A stretch of 23,271 nt of DNA from Bog-756 sp035949055 (GCA_035949055.1 DASZIO010000018.1:1-23271), one strand, 5' to 3'; counted from the stretch's first letter, positions 7,879-16,251 are shown. Notes: generated by a model not told the origin, from the letters alone. Program-made: numbers and translations.

Positions 7879-8792
7879 GCCGAGACTCCGATCATCGTGC
7901 CCACGCCTTCGTCGGTGAATACCTCGAGCAGCAGGGCGTGAGGCGAGCGGCCGTCGAGGATGTGGGCGTGCCCGACCCCGGCGTGCACCGCCCGCACGCA
8001 CGCTTCGACCTTCGGGATCATCCCGCCCGTCGCGGCACCCGACCGGAGCAGGCGGTCGAGGTCGTCGGCCGTGGCCTGGTGGATGAGCGTCGAGGGATCG
8101 TCCGGGTCTGCCTGGAGCCCTGGCACATCGGTGAGGAAGACCAGCTTCTCCGCCGCCAGCGCGGCGGCGAGCGCCCCGGCGGCGGTGTCCGCGTTGATGT
8201 TGAACGCCTGTCCGGTTTGGTCCGTCCCGATGGTGGCCACTACCGGGATGAGTCCCTGGGCCAACAGTTGGTGGACGATGACCGGGTCCACCCGGACGAC
8301 GTCGCCGACGTACCCGAGCGCCTCCGACCGCGCCGTCGCAGTGATGAGGTTGGCGTCCTCGCCCGACAGCCCGACGGCCAGCGCACCATGGACGTTGATC
8401 GAGCTCACGATGTCCCGGTTGACCTTCCCGACCAGCACCATGCGGACGAGGTCGATGGTCTCGGCGTCGGTGACCCGCAGGCCGTCGCGGAACTCGGTGA
8501 CCTTGCCCACCCGAGCCATGAGCTCGCCGATCTGGGGGCCGCCGCCGTGTACCACGACGGGCAGCATCCCGACCGAGCGCATCAGGACGATGTCCTCGGC
8601 GAAGGAGGCCAGGGCTTCGGACTCGTCGACGGCCACCGCACCCGGGCCTGGGCTCAGCACGTTGCCCCCGTACTTGACCACCACCACCTTGCCCCAGAAG
8701 CGGCGGATGTAGGGCAGCGATTCGACCAGCACGGCAGCCTTGTGACCGGGAGCTAGGGGCGGCGAAGTGCGGCCATCGGACGGCGCGTTCAC
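7875..8792 (-). CDS. argB: Acetylglutamate kinase
   Basis: Phosphorylates N-acetylglutamate with ATP; usually the arginine-inhibited control step when ArgJ recycles acetyl groups. The protein is 305 aa of the amino-acid kinase family: KYGGNVL (40-46) for phosphate binding, HGGGPQI (82-88), and the NINADTAAGALA active-site segment. An N-terminal helix precedes the kinase fold (residues ~15-33, AAVLVESLPYIRRFWGK), as in hexameric arginine-sensitive enzymes, so feedback inhibition is likely but inferred. The GTG at 8792 overlaps the argJ stop as GTGA. The Shine-Dalgarno (AGGA) is modest, so coupling to argJ translation probably matters. Confidence 0.96.
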   Translation of the reverse strand: MNAPSDGRTSPPLAPGHKAAVLVESLPYIRRFWGKVVVVKYGGNVLSPGPGAVAVDESEALASFAEDIVLMRSVGMLPVVVHGGGPQIGELMARVGKVTEFRDGLRVTDAETIDLVRMVLVGKVNRDIVSSINVHGALAVGLSGEDANLITATARSEALGYVGDVVRVDPVIVHQLLAQGLIPVVATIGTDQTGQAFNINADTAAGALAAALAAEKLVFLTDVPGLQADPDDPSTLIHQATADDLDRLLRSGAATGGMIPKVEACVRAVHAGVGHAHILDGRSPHALLLEVFTDEGVGTMIGVSA

Positions 8793-9964
8793 GAGGTCGT
8801 CCTGTTCTCGTCGATGTACCCGTAGCCGAGGTCGACGCCCAAGACCACAGCGTTGGCGTCGCCCAGCCCGAGCTCGCAGTGGATGTCCACCAACCGGCCT
8901 GACAGGTGGCGGGCCAGGGCGTCGGTGTCGTGGTCGGATGCGACTCCGTTCCGGCAGACGGTCACACCACCGTAGGAGATGGCGAGACGGTCCAGCTCGA
9001 AGGCGACCCCCGCCGACCCGAGCTCGCTCGCCACCCGCCCCCAGTAGGGATCTGCGCCGTTCAGGGAGCACTTGACCAGCAGTGAGTCGGCCACCTTGCG
9101 TGCCGCCCGGTGGGCGTCGCTCTCCGATTCTCCACCGGTCACCCGCACCTGCATGACCCGTGAGGCACCCTCCGCGTCGGCCAGCATCCGGTCCACCAAC
9201 GCCGAACAGGCCTCGCCGACCGCCTGGGCCACTACCTTCGGGTCGGCCGGCCCGGCACGCCCCGAGGCCATCAGGACCACCGTGTCATTGGTCGACGTGC
9301 AGCCGTCCACCGTCATCGCGTTGAAGGAGTCCCGCACCGCGCTCTGGAGGAGATCGGTCAGCGGGCTCGGCTCGACGCGGGCATCGGTGGAGAGGAAGGC
9401 CAGCATGGTGGCCATGTCGGGCGCCAGCATGCCGGCGCCCTTGGCCATGCCGGCCACGCAGAACCCGGCCCCTTCGACCAACACTTCCTTGGGGCCGGCG
9501 TCGGTGGTGAGGATGCCGGTGGCGGCGGCCCGTCCGGCCTGCTCAGAAGTGGAGCGGATCGACACCAGCTCGGGAAGGAATGATTCGATGACCGGCATGG
9601 GAAGGGGGATGCCGATGAGGCCGGTGGAGCAGACGAGCACGTGCTCGGATCGAAGGCCGAGGCCCAGGCCGACCGAGACCAGCTCGCACATCCGCTCGGC
9701 GTCGGCCCGCCCCCGTTCGCCGGTGGCGGCGTTGGCATTGCCACTGCTCACCAGCACGGCCGCCGCTCGCCCACCGGCAACCCGCAGGTGCTCGCGGCTG
9801 ACCTGCACCGGGGCGGCGGCAGCCCGGTTGGTGGTGAACGTGGCCGCGGTGGACACGGCCGAGCCGTCCTCGGTGGCCAGCAGGGCCAGATCGAGGGCAC
9901 CCGAGGCCTTGATGCCGGCGGCCAGGCCGGAGGCGACGAATCCCTTCGGGGTGACGATGCTCAC
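8789..9964 (-). CDS. argJ: Bifunctional ornithine acetyltransferase / N-acetylglutamate synthase
   Basis: Transfers the acetyl group from N-acetylornithine to glutamate, closing the acetyl cycle; many homologues also use acetyl-CoA. The 391-aa precursor is self-cleaved before the nucleophile threonine in KGAGMLAPDMATML, here T186, giving alpha and beta chains. The TTDAGPKE segment before it and the DGCTSTNDTV segment after it are conserved. The GTG at 9964 overlaps the argC stop as GTGA. I see no Shine-Dalgarno there, so reinitiation after argC is likely. With no argA or argE in the window, ArgJ probably carries the cycle; whether it is mono- or bifunctional cannot be read from sequence. Confidence 0.96.
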   Translation of the reverse strand: MSIVTPKGFVASGLAAGIKASGALDLALLATEDGSAVSTAATFTTNRAAAAPVQVSREHLRVAGGRAAAVLVSSGNANAATGERGRADAERMCELVSVGLGLGLRSEHVLVCSTGLIGIPLPMPVIESFLPELVSIRSTSEQAGRAAATGILTTDAGPKEVLVEGAGFCVAGMAKGAGMLAPDMATMLAFLSTDARVEPSPLTDLLQSAVRDSFNAMTVDGCTSTNDTVVLMASGRAGPADPKVVAQAVGEACSALVDRMLADAEGASRVMQVRVTGGESESDAHRAARKVADSLLVKCSLNGADPYWGRVASELGSAGVAFELDRLAISYGGVTVCRNGVASDHDTDALARHLSGRLVDIHCELGLGDANAVVLGVDLGYGYIDENRTTS

Positions 9965-11019
9965 GGATAGAGGCCGGTGATCGGCAAACCGGCCGTCTCG
10001 GGCAGCCCGAGAGCCAGGTTGGCGCACTGGACGGCTTGGCCGGCCGCGCCCTTGACCAGATTGTCGATGGCTGCCAGTACCACCACCCATCCGGTGCGCG
10101 GATCGACCCTGGCCGTCACGTGGGCGCAGTTGGAGCCGGTGGTCGACTTGGTGGACGGGACAGCATCGGTGACTACCACGAAAGGCTCGTCGTCATAGGC
10201 ACGGTGCAGGACGGCCAACGCCGTCTCCGTGCTCACCGCCCCGCCGGCACCGACGGGCCGCGACGGACGGGCGTAGCAGGTGGCCAGGATGCCCCGGACC
10301 ATGGGGGCCAAGTGGGGGGTGAAGAGGACCGGCGCCCCGAGGCACTGTTCCATCTCGGGCGTGTGGCGGTGGTCGAGCAATCCGTAGGCGGTGAAGTCCC
10401 CGTCCACCGACCCGAAATGGAGCGTGTCCTTCGGGGCCCGACCAGCGCCGGACACGCCGCTGGCGGCATCGACCACCAGAGCTGGCGCCCCCTCTCCGGC
10501 CCTGGCGCCGGGGGCAGCGATCAACCCTTCCTCGAGGAGGGGATGGAGGGCCAGCACGGCGGCGGTCGGGTAGCACCCGGGCGCGGCTACCAGCCGGGCG
10601 TCGCTCAGTTCTCGGCGGTAGAGCTCCGGAAGCCCGTACACGAACTCGTCGAGCAGCTCGGGCACGGCATGGGGCACGCCGTACCACCTCGGGTAGAGGC
10701 CGGGATCGCGCAGTCGGAAGTCGGCGGCCAGGTCGACGATGGTGCCCACCCGGGGTCGGAGGTTGGGGACGAGATGCTGGGAGCGGCCATGCGGAAGTGC
10801 CAGGAAGACCAGGTCCAACCCGTCCAGCTCGGCCGGGTCCGTAGGCGAGTAGGCCAGGTTCGGGTACGAGGCGGCCAGCGACGGGGTGTGGCGGGCCACC
10901 CCCTCCCCCCGGTGATCACCGGCGGTGGCCACCACCACCTCGAAATCGGGATGGATGGCACAGAGCCGAAGCAGCTCGACGCCCGCGTACCCGGACGCAC
11001 CCACCACTCCAACCTTCAT
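9961..11019 (-). CDS. argC: N-acetyl-gamma-glutamyl-phosphate reductase
   Basis: NADPH-dependent reduction of N-acetylglutamyl phosphate to the semialdehyde. The protein is 352 aa, normal for the long type 1 family. The nucleotide-binding motif GASGYAG (7-13) is at the N-terminus, and the catalytic cysteine lies in AAPGCYPTA (C149). The ATG at 11019 has a strong GGAGGAG Shine-Dalgarno 5 nt upstream; the frame is open further upstream but has neither homology nor a better site, and that extension would cross the promoter. It is the first gene of the operon, about 35 nt after the predicted transcription start. Confidence 0.97.
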   Translation of the reverse strand: MKVGVVGASGYAGVELLRLCAIHPDFEVVVATAGDHRGEGVARHTPSLAASYPNLAYSPTDPAELDGLDLVFLALPHGRSQHLVPNLRPRVGTIVDLAADFRLRDPGLYPRWYGVPHAVPELLDEFVYGLPELYRRELSDARLVAAPGCYPTAAVLALHPLLEEGLIAAPGARAGEGAPALVVDAASGVSGAGRAPKDTLHFGSVDGDFTAYGLLDHRHTPEMEQCLGAPVLFTPHLAPMVRGILATCYARPSRPVGAGGAVSTETALAVLHRAYDDEPFVVVTDAVPSTKSTTGSNCAHVTARVDPRTGWVVVLAAIDNLVKGAAGQAVQCANLALGLPETAGLPITGLYP

Positions 11020-11060
11020 CGAGACTCCTCCGGTTCGGGACACCGACCACGCCGTCCTGC

Positions 11061-11094
11061 AAGTATATGCATGATCGCGCATGCTTATGCAATC
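11061..11094 (-). promoter_or_regulatory. argC promoter with overlapping ARG-box-like operator
   Basis: On the minus strand a -10 box TATACT (11067-11062) is preceded by TTGCAT (11092-11087) at 19 nt, or TGCATA at 18 nt. The same stretch is an AT-rich island of repeated TGCAT/ATGCA half-sites: TTGCATAAGCATG, then CATGCATATACTTGCA, with a GCATG-6 nt-CATGC dyad in the middle. Actinobacterial ARG boxes are built from such TGCAT-like half-sites. Operator and promoter overlap, so ArgR bound here would exclude RNA polymerase. The sequence is clear; the ArgR assignment is inferred from location and resemblance. Confidence 0.7.
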
Positions 11095-11154
11095 ACGGGT
11101 GGCCGGGATCGAGAGAGCTCGACCTGGGCTCCGATCGACGGCCACACCACGCCC

Positions 11155-11183
11155 TTGCTCCGATCTCCGGCGATCGGTACCGT
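11155..11183 (+). promoter_or_regulatory. Candidate promoter for the small plus-strand gene
   Basis: TTGCTC (11155-11160) and TACCGT (11178-11183, TAnnnT pattern) are 17 nt apart. A CCGATC-6 nt-GATCGG dyad (11160-11177) fills most of the spacer and could be an operator. The rest of the 251-nt gap between argC and this gene shows no other gene. Moderate support only. Confidence 0.35.
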
Positions 11184-11270
11184 GGGGGTGCGCCTCCCCG
11201 ATGAACCGGCTCGCCGAACGCCGGGGGTGGCGGCCCGGCCGGCCAGATCCGTTCCGACCCTGGAGCGTCC

Positions 11271-11711
11271 GTGTCCCGGCCCGACCATCCTGCCCGATCC
11301 GGTTCCGCCATGTCCTCGCCTCCGGCGCAGGACCAGGCCCACCTTGGGTTCCTGTTCAGCGAAGTCCTCCGTGACCTGCCCGAGTTCGTCCCGCGGTATC
11401 TCGAGCTGGCGACAGCCTGTGACGACGACCCGGACGAGCCGTTGATCCTCGCCGAATTGGCCGAGTTCGTGGCTGGCCGGCTGGCGGTCATCAGCCCGAC
11501 CGGGTCGGCCGTGCAACGGGCCCTCGAACTGGTCGAGGCGCTTCTCGTCGAGCGGGACGGGGACGACATCGGCCGGGAGCTCGTGGGCTACGCCTTTTTC
11601 GACCACTTCACCGTGGAGGACCGCCGGCACCTCGCCCGCCGCCTCGGCCCCCTTTCCCTCGCTCTGCTCGAGTGGCTCGAGGTGGCCCCCGACGCGGACC
11701 CGTGCTGGTGA
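11271..11711 (+). CDS. Small acidic protein of unknown function (possibly DUF7674-like)
   Basis: A 146-aa acidic, leucine-rich, all-helical-looking protein without membrane segment or signal peptide. Features are LGFLFSEVLRDLPEFVPRY near the N-terminus, an EFVAGR segment in the middle, and GYAFFDHFT followed by RRLGPLSLALLEWLEV near the C-terminus. This pattern of two helical blocks around a Gly-aromatic-aromatic motif reminds me of the DUF7674 group, but I cannot confirm it. The GTG at 11271 has GGAG 6 nt upstream; an ATG at 11310 gives a protein 13 residues shorter and lacks a visible site. It is the only plus-strand gene between the arg and phe operons and ends 10 bp from the pheT stop. 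Protein-like composition argues against a shadow frame, since no minus-strand gene covers it. Confidence 0.65.
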   Translation: MSRPDHPARSGSAMSSPPAQDQAHLGFLFSEVLRDLPEFVPRYLELATACDDDPDEPLILAELAEFVAGRLAVISPTGSAVQRALELVEALLVERDGDDIGRELVGYAFFDHFTVEDRRHLARRLGPLSLALLEWLEVAPDADPCW

Positions 11712-11721
11712 CCGCAGTCGC

Positions 11722-14280
11722 TCAGCGCAGCTCGCCGCGGTGTTCCCGCTCGACGGCGGCGATGCTCCGGGCCCGGAGCTCCCCCACCTCCCGGTCGGTG
11801 AGCGTCCGGTCCAGCGCGCAGAATCGGAGGTGGAAAGCCAGGCTCCGCGCCCCTTCGGCCACCGAGGGCCCCCGGTACACGTCGAAGAGCGCGATCGATT
11901 CCAACAGGTCACCGCCGGCCTTGCGCAGGGTCCGCTCGACCGACCCCGCCGGGATCGCATCTCTGACGACGAAGGCCAGGTCGATATCGGCTGACGGGAA
12001 CCTGCTGACCGGCCGGGCCTCCTCGCTGCGGCGGGGCGCCCGCTCGGTATCCAGCAACGCGCCGAGGTCGAGGTCGAGCCAACCGACCCGCCGGGGGCGC
12101 CCGTCGGGGTTGACCAAGCCGAGCTGGCCGACGAATCGGGGATCGAGCTCGCCCACCACCCCGAGCTCAGTCGGGAACTCCACCGATCCGGCCTCGTCCG
12201 GGGGCCCGGCCACGATGCTGGCCAGTGCGGCGGAGCGGTACTGGTGGAGCACCGACGCGGCGGGGCCGAGATGGGCGCGGTCCCCCATCACCCAGTCGGC
12301 GATGCGCAGCCCGGCGGCGACGGTCCGCCAGACCCAAACCGCGGTCCATGCGTCGTCCCCCTCGTCGGCGAAGATGGCGCTCAGCCGCTCCGAGGTGTCG
12401 GCGGGCGGACCCTCCTCCGGCTCGAGATCGCGATCCTCGGGGTAGTAGAAGACCGTCCCGACTTCGAAGAGACGCAGGTTGGGGTGGCGCCGCTCGCTGT
12501 TGCGGACCACCGCCCGGACCAGGCCGGGCGCCATCGACGAACGCAGGAACCGCTCCGATTCCACCAAAGGGTTGGTCACCTCCACGAAGGGCGGTTCGAA
12601 CCCCGACTCGATCTGGTCGCGCTCGGTTACGAAGGTGGAGGTCCAGGCCTCGGTGCTGCCCACGCCGCACAGGATGTCCTTCACCCGCCGGCGGTCGAGC
12701 TGGAACGGGGTGAGGCGTCCGGGTTGGGGCCACGACGGCATGCGGCGGGCGATCCGCGAATAGCCGAAGGTCCGGGCCACCTCCTCGGCGATGTCGGCCT
12801 CACCCATGGGGGCCGGCCGGATGTCGGAACGATAGGTCGGGACGGTCACCGCTAACGCGTCCTCCTCCGCCACGACCGGTTGGGTAGCGAGGCCCAGGGG
12901 CTCGAGGAGCCGGGTGATCTCGTCAGCGGTGAACTCCGCGCCGAGAAGCTCACCGATCCTCGAAGGGCGCACCGGCAGCTCGAAGGGGACGGGCACCTCT
13001 CCTCGCACGTCGAGGACCCCGGGGGCGACTTGCATGCCCGCTCCGGCCGTGAGCGCCAGCAATTCGAAGAAACGATGGCCGGCAGGATCGATGGCCCCGG
13101 GATCGCATCCCCGCTCGAACCGGGCGGACGCCTCGGTTCGCAGTCCGAGGCGTTTCGAGGTCCGAGCCACCGCCAACGGGTCGAAGTAGGCCGCCTCGAG
13201 TAGCACCCGGGCTGTCTCGGGACCGATCTCAGCGGATGCGCCGCCGATGATGCCGGCGATGGCCACGGGTGCGCCGTGGGCGTCGCAGATGAGGCAGTCC
13301 CGCCCGTCATCCCCGAGGCCGGGCCCCGGTATGCCCAGTGTCCGCACGGCCCCGTCGAGGGTGGTCAATGTCTCGCCGGTGGCGGCCCGCCGGATCACCA
13401 GTCCGTGCCCGGGGAGCCGGCCGAGGTCGTAGGGATGGGTCGGCTGCCCGATCTCGAGCATCACGTAGTTGGAGGCGTCGACCACATTGTTGATCGGGCG
13501 CATACCGGCCAGGGCCAGCCGTCGGGACAGCCACGGCGGTGAGGAGGTGACCTCGATGCCGGTGACCACCCGGGCCGTGAAGCGAGGACAGAGGTCGGGG
13601 TCGTCCACCCGGACCGACGCCAACGCGTCGACGTTGGGGCCGGAGGGCTCGAGCCGGGCTCGAGGGGCGGCGGCCCCTCCGGCCGCGGCCAGGTCCGCCA
13701 CCCCGGGGAGGTGGAAGGGCAGGTGGAGCCGGGCGGCCAGGTCCCGGGCCACCCCGGCCACGCTGGCGGCATCGGGTCGGTTGGCTTCCACGGCGATGTC
13801 GAACACGACATCGGTGTCGATACCGAGGGCGTCGACCAGCCGTTGCCCGGGTCGTGCCCCCTCGACCTCGTTGAGCACCAGGATCCCTTCGGCGTCGTCG
13901 GTGAGGTTCAGCTCCGCGCCAGAGCAGAGCATCCCGTTCGAGACGACTCCCCTCATCTTGCGCCGGCCGATCTCGAACCCGCCCGGAAGCACCGCCCCGA
14001 CCGGGGCCAGCGCCACCAGGTCGCCAACCTCGAAATTCCACGCGCCGCAGACCACCTCCACCCGGTCAGCTCCGTCCTCGACCACCGCCCGCCGTATCCG
14101 GTCCGCATCCTCGATCGGGCCGATCTCGGACACGCGGGCCACCACCACGTCGGCCAGGCCTTCCCCCACCATCACCACTTCCTCAACCACCAGTCCGAGG
14201 TCGTCGAGCGCGGCAACCAGCTCGGCCGGCTCCCGGTCGAACGGGGCGAAGTCTCGTAGCCACGAAAGCGGTACGCGCAC
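11722..14280 (-). CDS. pheT: Phenylalanyl-tRNA synthetase beta subunit
   Basis: Large subunit of the (alpha-beta)2 enzyme that charges tRNA-Phe. The protein is 852 aa with the full domain order: N-terminal start VPLSWLRDF, an EMAP/OB-type tRNA-binding domain (about 40-150, with VEVVCGAWNF and SNGMLCSGAEL), the B3/B4 editing domain (about 205-385), B5 (about 400-470), the catalytic-like core, and a C-terminal anticodon-binding FDX-ACB domain (about 755-852, starting SRFPSADIDLAFVV). The GTG at 14280 follows the Shine-Dalgarno GAGGAG at 4-nt spacing and lies 22 nt after the pheS stop; the frame is open upstream only by chance. It ends tail-to-tail with the plus-strand gene, with no room for a terminator between them. 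Confidence 0.97.
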   Translation of the reverse strand: MRVPLSWLRDFAPFDREPAELVAALDDLGLVVEEVVMVGEGLADVVVARVSEIGPIEDADRIRRAVVEDGADRVEVVCGAWNFEVGDLVALAPVGAVLPGGFEIGRRKMRGVVSNGMLCSGAELNLTDDAEGILVLNEVEGARPGQRLVDALGIDTDVVFDIAVEANRPDAASVAGVARDLAARLHLPFHLPGVADLAAAGGAAAPRARLEPSGPNVDALASVRVDDPDLCPRFTARVVTGIEVTSSPPWLSRRLALAGMRPINNVVDASNYVMLEIGQPTHPYDLGRLPGHGLVIRRAATGETLTTLDGAVRTLGIPGPGLGDDGRDCLICDAHGAPVAIAGIIGGASAEIGPETARVLLEAAYFDPLAVARTSKRLGLRTEASARFERGCDPGAIDPAGHRFFELLALTAGAGMQVAPGVLDVRGEVPVPFELPVRPSRIGELLGAEFTADEITRLLEPLGLATQPVVAEEDALAVTVPTYRSDIRPAPMGEADIAEEVARTFGYSRIARRMPSWPQPGRLTPFQLDRRRVKDILCGVGSTEAWTSTFVTERDQIESGFEPPFVEVTNPLVESERFLRSSMAPGLVRAVVRNSERRHPNLRLFEVGTVFYYPEDRDLEPEEGPPADTSERLSAIFADEGDDAWTAVWVWRTVAAGLRIADWVMGDRAHLGPAASVLHQYRSAALASIVAGPPDEAGSVEFPTELGVVGELDPRFVGQLGLVNPDGRPRRVGWLDLDLGALLDTERAPRRSEEARPVSRFPSADIDLAFVVRDAIPAGSVERTLRKAGGDLLESIALFDVYRGPSVAEGARSLAFHLRFCALDRTLTDREVGELRARSIAAVEREHRGELR

Positions 14281-14302
14281 AGCTCTCCTCAGTGGTCGGG
14301 CT

Positions 14303-15367
14303 TCAGAACTGCTGCAGGAAGCGGATGTCGTTGTCGGTAAGGGCGCGCATGTCGGCGATCTGGTGCCGCATCTGCGCACAGCGGTCGATGCCGAACCCAA
14401 ACGCGAACCCGGCCCACTCCTCGGCGTCAATCCCGACCGCGGCGAACACGGCCGGATCGACCATCCCGCAGCCCCCGAGCTCGATCCACCCGGTCTGCGA
14501 GCAGGTCCGGCAGCCTGCTCCGTGGCAGATGGTGCAGGTGATCTCGAATTCCGCCGACGGCTCGGTGAAGGGAAAGTAGGCCGGTCGCAAACGCGAGTGG
14601 ATGTCGGGCCCGAAGTAGGCCGTCGTGAACAGCTCGATGGTGCCGCCCAGATCGGCGAAGGTGATGCCCTTGTCCACCACCAGCCCCTCGATCTGGTGGA
14701 ACACGGCCAGGTGGCGGGCGTCTTCGGTTTCTTGTCGGTAGCACCGGCCGGGCATCACCGCATGGATCGGCAGGCCCCCGTTGACCACGGCGTCCTCCAT
14801 GAGGTGCACCTGCACCGGCGAGGTGTGGGTCCGCAGCAGGACCGTCTCGGGCGCCCCGAGATTCAGGTAGAAGGTGTCCCACATGCTCCGGGCCGGGTGG
14901 CCGGGAGGAATGTTGAGGGCGCCGAAGTTGTACCAGTCCGTCTCGATCTCCGGGCCTTCGGCAACCTCGAAGCCCATGCCCACGAACACGTCCTCCAGGG
15001 CGTCGCGCGTCTGGCTCACCAGGTGCAGGTGGCCCAGGGCGGGCGGAGCTGAGACCGAGCCCGGAATGAATTCGGTCAGGTCGATCCGTCCTTGGGCCAT
15101 CTCGCGGCGGAGCTCGGCGGAGCGGATGTCGCGGCGGCGGCTTTCGATCAGACGCTCGATCGTGGTGCGAGCCTCGTGCAACTGCCGGCCCAGCTCCTTT
15201 CGGGCATCCGCATCGAGTCCGCCGAGGCGCCGGCCGGCCTCGGCCAGTGGGGACTTCTTCCCCGAGACCGACGACGCCACCTGGCGGATCTCCTCAGTCG
15301 ACGTCGCCGCGGCGATGGCCGCCCGGGCCTCCTCGACGAGCGATCCCACGTCGAGGCCGTCCGTCAT
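14303..15367 (-). CDS. pheS: Phenylalanyl-tRNA synthetase alpha subunit
   Basis: Catalytic subunit that activates phenylalanine and transfers it to tRNA. The protein is 354 aa. It has the N-terminal coiled-coil arm (about 5-90), then the class II core with the ARSMWDTFYL block, motif 2 around CYRQETEDARHLAVFHQIEG, and motif 3 near the C-terminus (EWAGFAFGFGIDRCAQMRH). A cysteine cluster, CTICHGAGCRTCSQTGW, lies just before motif 3; such C-x2-C sets occur in some PheS proteins. The ATG at 15367 overlaps the stop of the methyltransferase gene as ATGA and has an AGAGG Shine-Dalgarno. Confidence 0.97.
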   Translation of the reverse strand: MTDGLDVGSLVEEARAAIAAATSTEEIRQVASSVSGKKSPLAEAGRRLGGLDADARKELGRQLHEARTTIERLIESRRRDIRSAELRREMAQGRIDLTEFIPGSVSAPPALGHLHLVSQTRDALEDVFVGMGFEVAEGPEIETDWYNFGALNIPPGHPARSMWDTFYLNLGAPETVLLRTHTSPVQVHLMEDAVVNGGLPIHAVMPGRCYRQETEDARHLAVFHQIEGLVVDKGITFADLGGTIELFTTAYFGPDIHSRLRPAYFPFTEPSAEFEITCTICHGAGCRTCSQTGWIELGGCGMVDPAVFAAVGIDAEEWAGFAFGFGIDRCAQMRHQIADMRALTDNDIRFLQQF

Positions 15368-16251
15368 GTGGACCTCTTCCCGGCCTGTTCCCTCATGGAC
15401 AGCATGGTAGAGGCCGGTCCGGCGGGCCCGGAGTAGGCGCCAGTACCGCGGTCCGCCCGCCGTTGGCGGAGCGCTTCGAAGCAGAGCACTGCGGCTGAGC
15501 TCCCGACATTGAGCGACTCGGCCCGGCCGCCCATGGGGATCGAGACCTGCTCGTCGAGGAGGTCGGCGATCGCCGGGCCCAGGCCGGAGGATTCGTTGCC
15601 GAACACCAGGGCCACCGGGCGGCACCAGTCGACGGTGACGTAGTCCCTTCCCCCTCGCACGACCGCGCCGACCGTCGTGAAGCCCGTGCCCTTCAGACTG
15701 ACCATGGCATCGTCCAGCGCCACCCCCGACACCACCGGCAGGTGGAACAGGGACCCCGATGTGGCCCTGACCGTCTTGGGATTGGTCGGGTCGACGGTGC
15801 CGTCGCAACAGATCACGGCCTCGACGCCGGACGCGTCGGCCGTACGGATCATCGTGCCGACGTTGCCGGGATCGCGGACGTCGACACAGACCATGACCGC
15901 CGATCGGGCCTCGACCTCGTCCAGCCGGGCCGTCGCATACCGGACCACCGCCATGATCGCCTGCGGCGTGACCGTGTCGGCGATCCGCTCGACCACTCCG
16001 GGGGCGAGATCGAACACCCGGGCTCCGCACCCGTAGGCGCGCTCGATGGCCTCGTTCTCCCCGGTGCGGGCCCGTCCTCCTGGCGCGATGTAGACGGCCT
16101 CGACCTCCATCCCCGCATCGAGAGCGGCCGACAGCAGCTCAGCTCCTTCGACGACCAGGGCGCCCTCCGAGCGGCGCAGGTTGCGCTTCCGGAGCAGCTG
16201 CCGGAGGCGGCGGACGCGGTGGTGGGTGTAGGCCAGCCCGGACTGGATCAG
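15364..16251 (-). CDS. SpoU/TrmH-family RNA 2'-O-methyltransferase
   Basis: An S-adenosylmethionine-dependent ribose methyltransferase of rRNA or tRNA. The protein is 295 aa. The N-terminal substrate-binding domain (about 1-105) carries VRRLRQLLRKRN and LVVEGAELL. The SPOUT domain has motif 1 NVGTMIRTAD with the catalytic arginine, motif 2 ALVFGNESSGL, and motif 3 IPMGGRAESLNVGSSAAV, giving the deep-knot fold. The same position between rplT and pheS is held by tsnR in Mycobacterium; the target nucleotide is unknown. Upstream of the conserved N-terminus there is no in-frame ATG, GTG or TTG nearby, and the next one inside would cut deep into the domain. The likely start is CTG at 16251, overlapping the rplT stop as CTGA, with GAGG about 8 nt upstream. 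Confidence 0.9.
   Translation of the reverse strand: MIQSGLAYTHHRVRRLRQLLRKRNLRRSEGALVVEGAELLSAALDAGMEVEAVYIAPGGRARTGENEAIERAYGCGARVFDLAPGVVERIADTVTPQAIMAVVRYATARLDEVEARSAVMVCVDVRDPGNVGTMIRTADASGVEAVICCDGTVDPTNPKTVRATSGSLFHLPVVSGVALDDAMVSLKGTGFTTVGAVVRGGRDYVTVDWCRPVALVFGNESSGLGPAIADLLDEQVSIPMGGRAESLNVGSSAAVLCFEALRQRRADRGTGAYSGPAGPASTMLSMREQAGKRST

Noticed and set aside
10036..11445. 469-codon plus-strand open frame across argC and its promoter
   Set aside because: Antisense to argC, which has clear motifs; it crosses the arg promoter and has no protein-like pattern.
11085..11960. Minus-strand open frame (291 codons) running from pheT past the unknown gene
   Set aside because: It starts inside pheT in another frame and ends at the argC promoter; the plus-strand frame at 11271-11711 is more protein-like.
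13469..15052. 527-codon plus-strand open frame across pheT and pheS
   Set aside because: Fully antisense to well-conserved PheT/PheS sequence; Ser/Thr/Arg/Pro-rich composition of a high-GC shadow frame.
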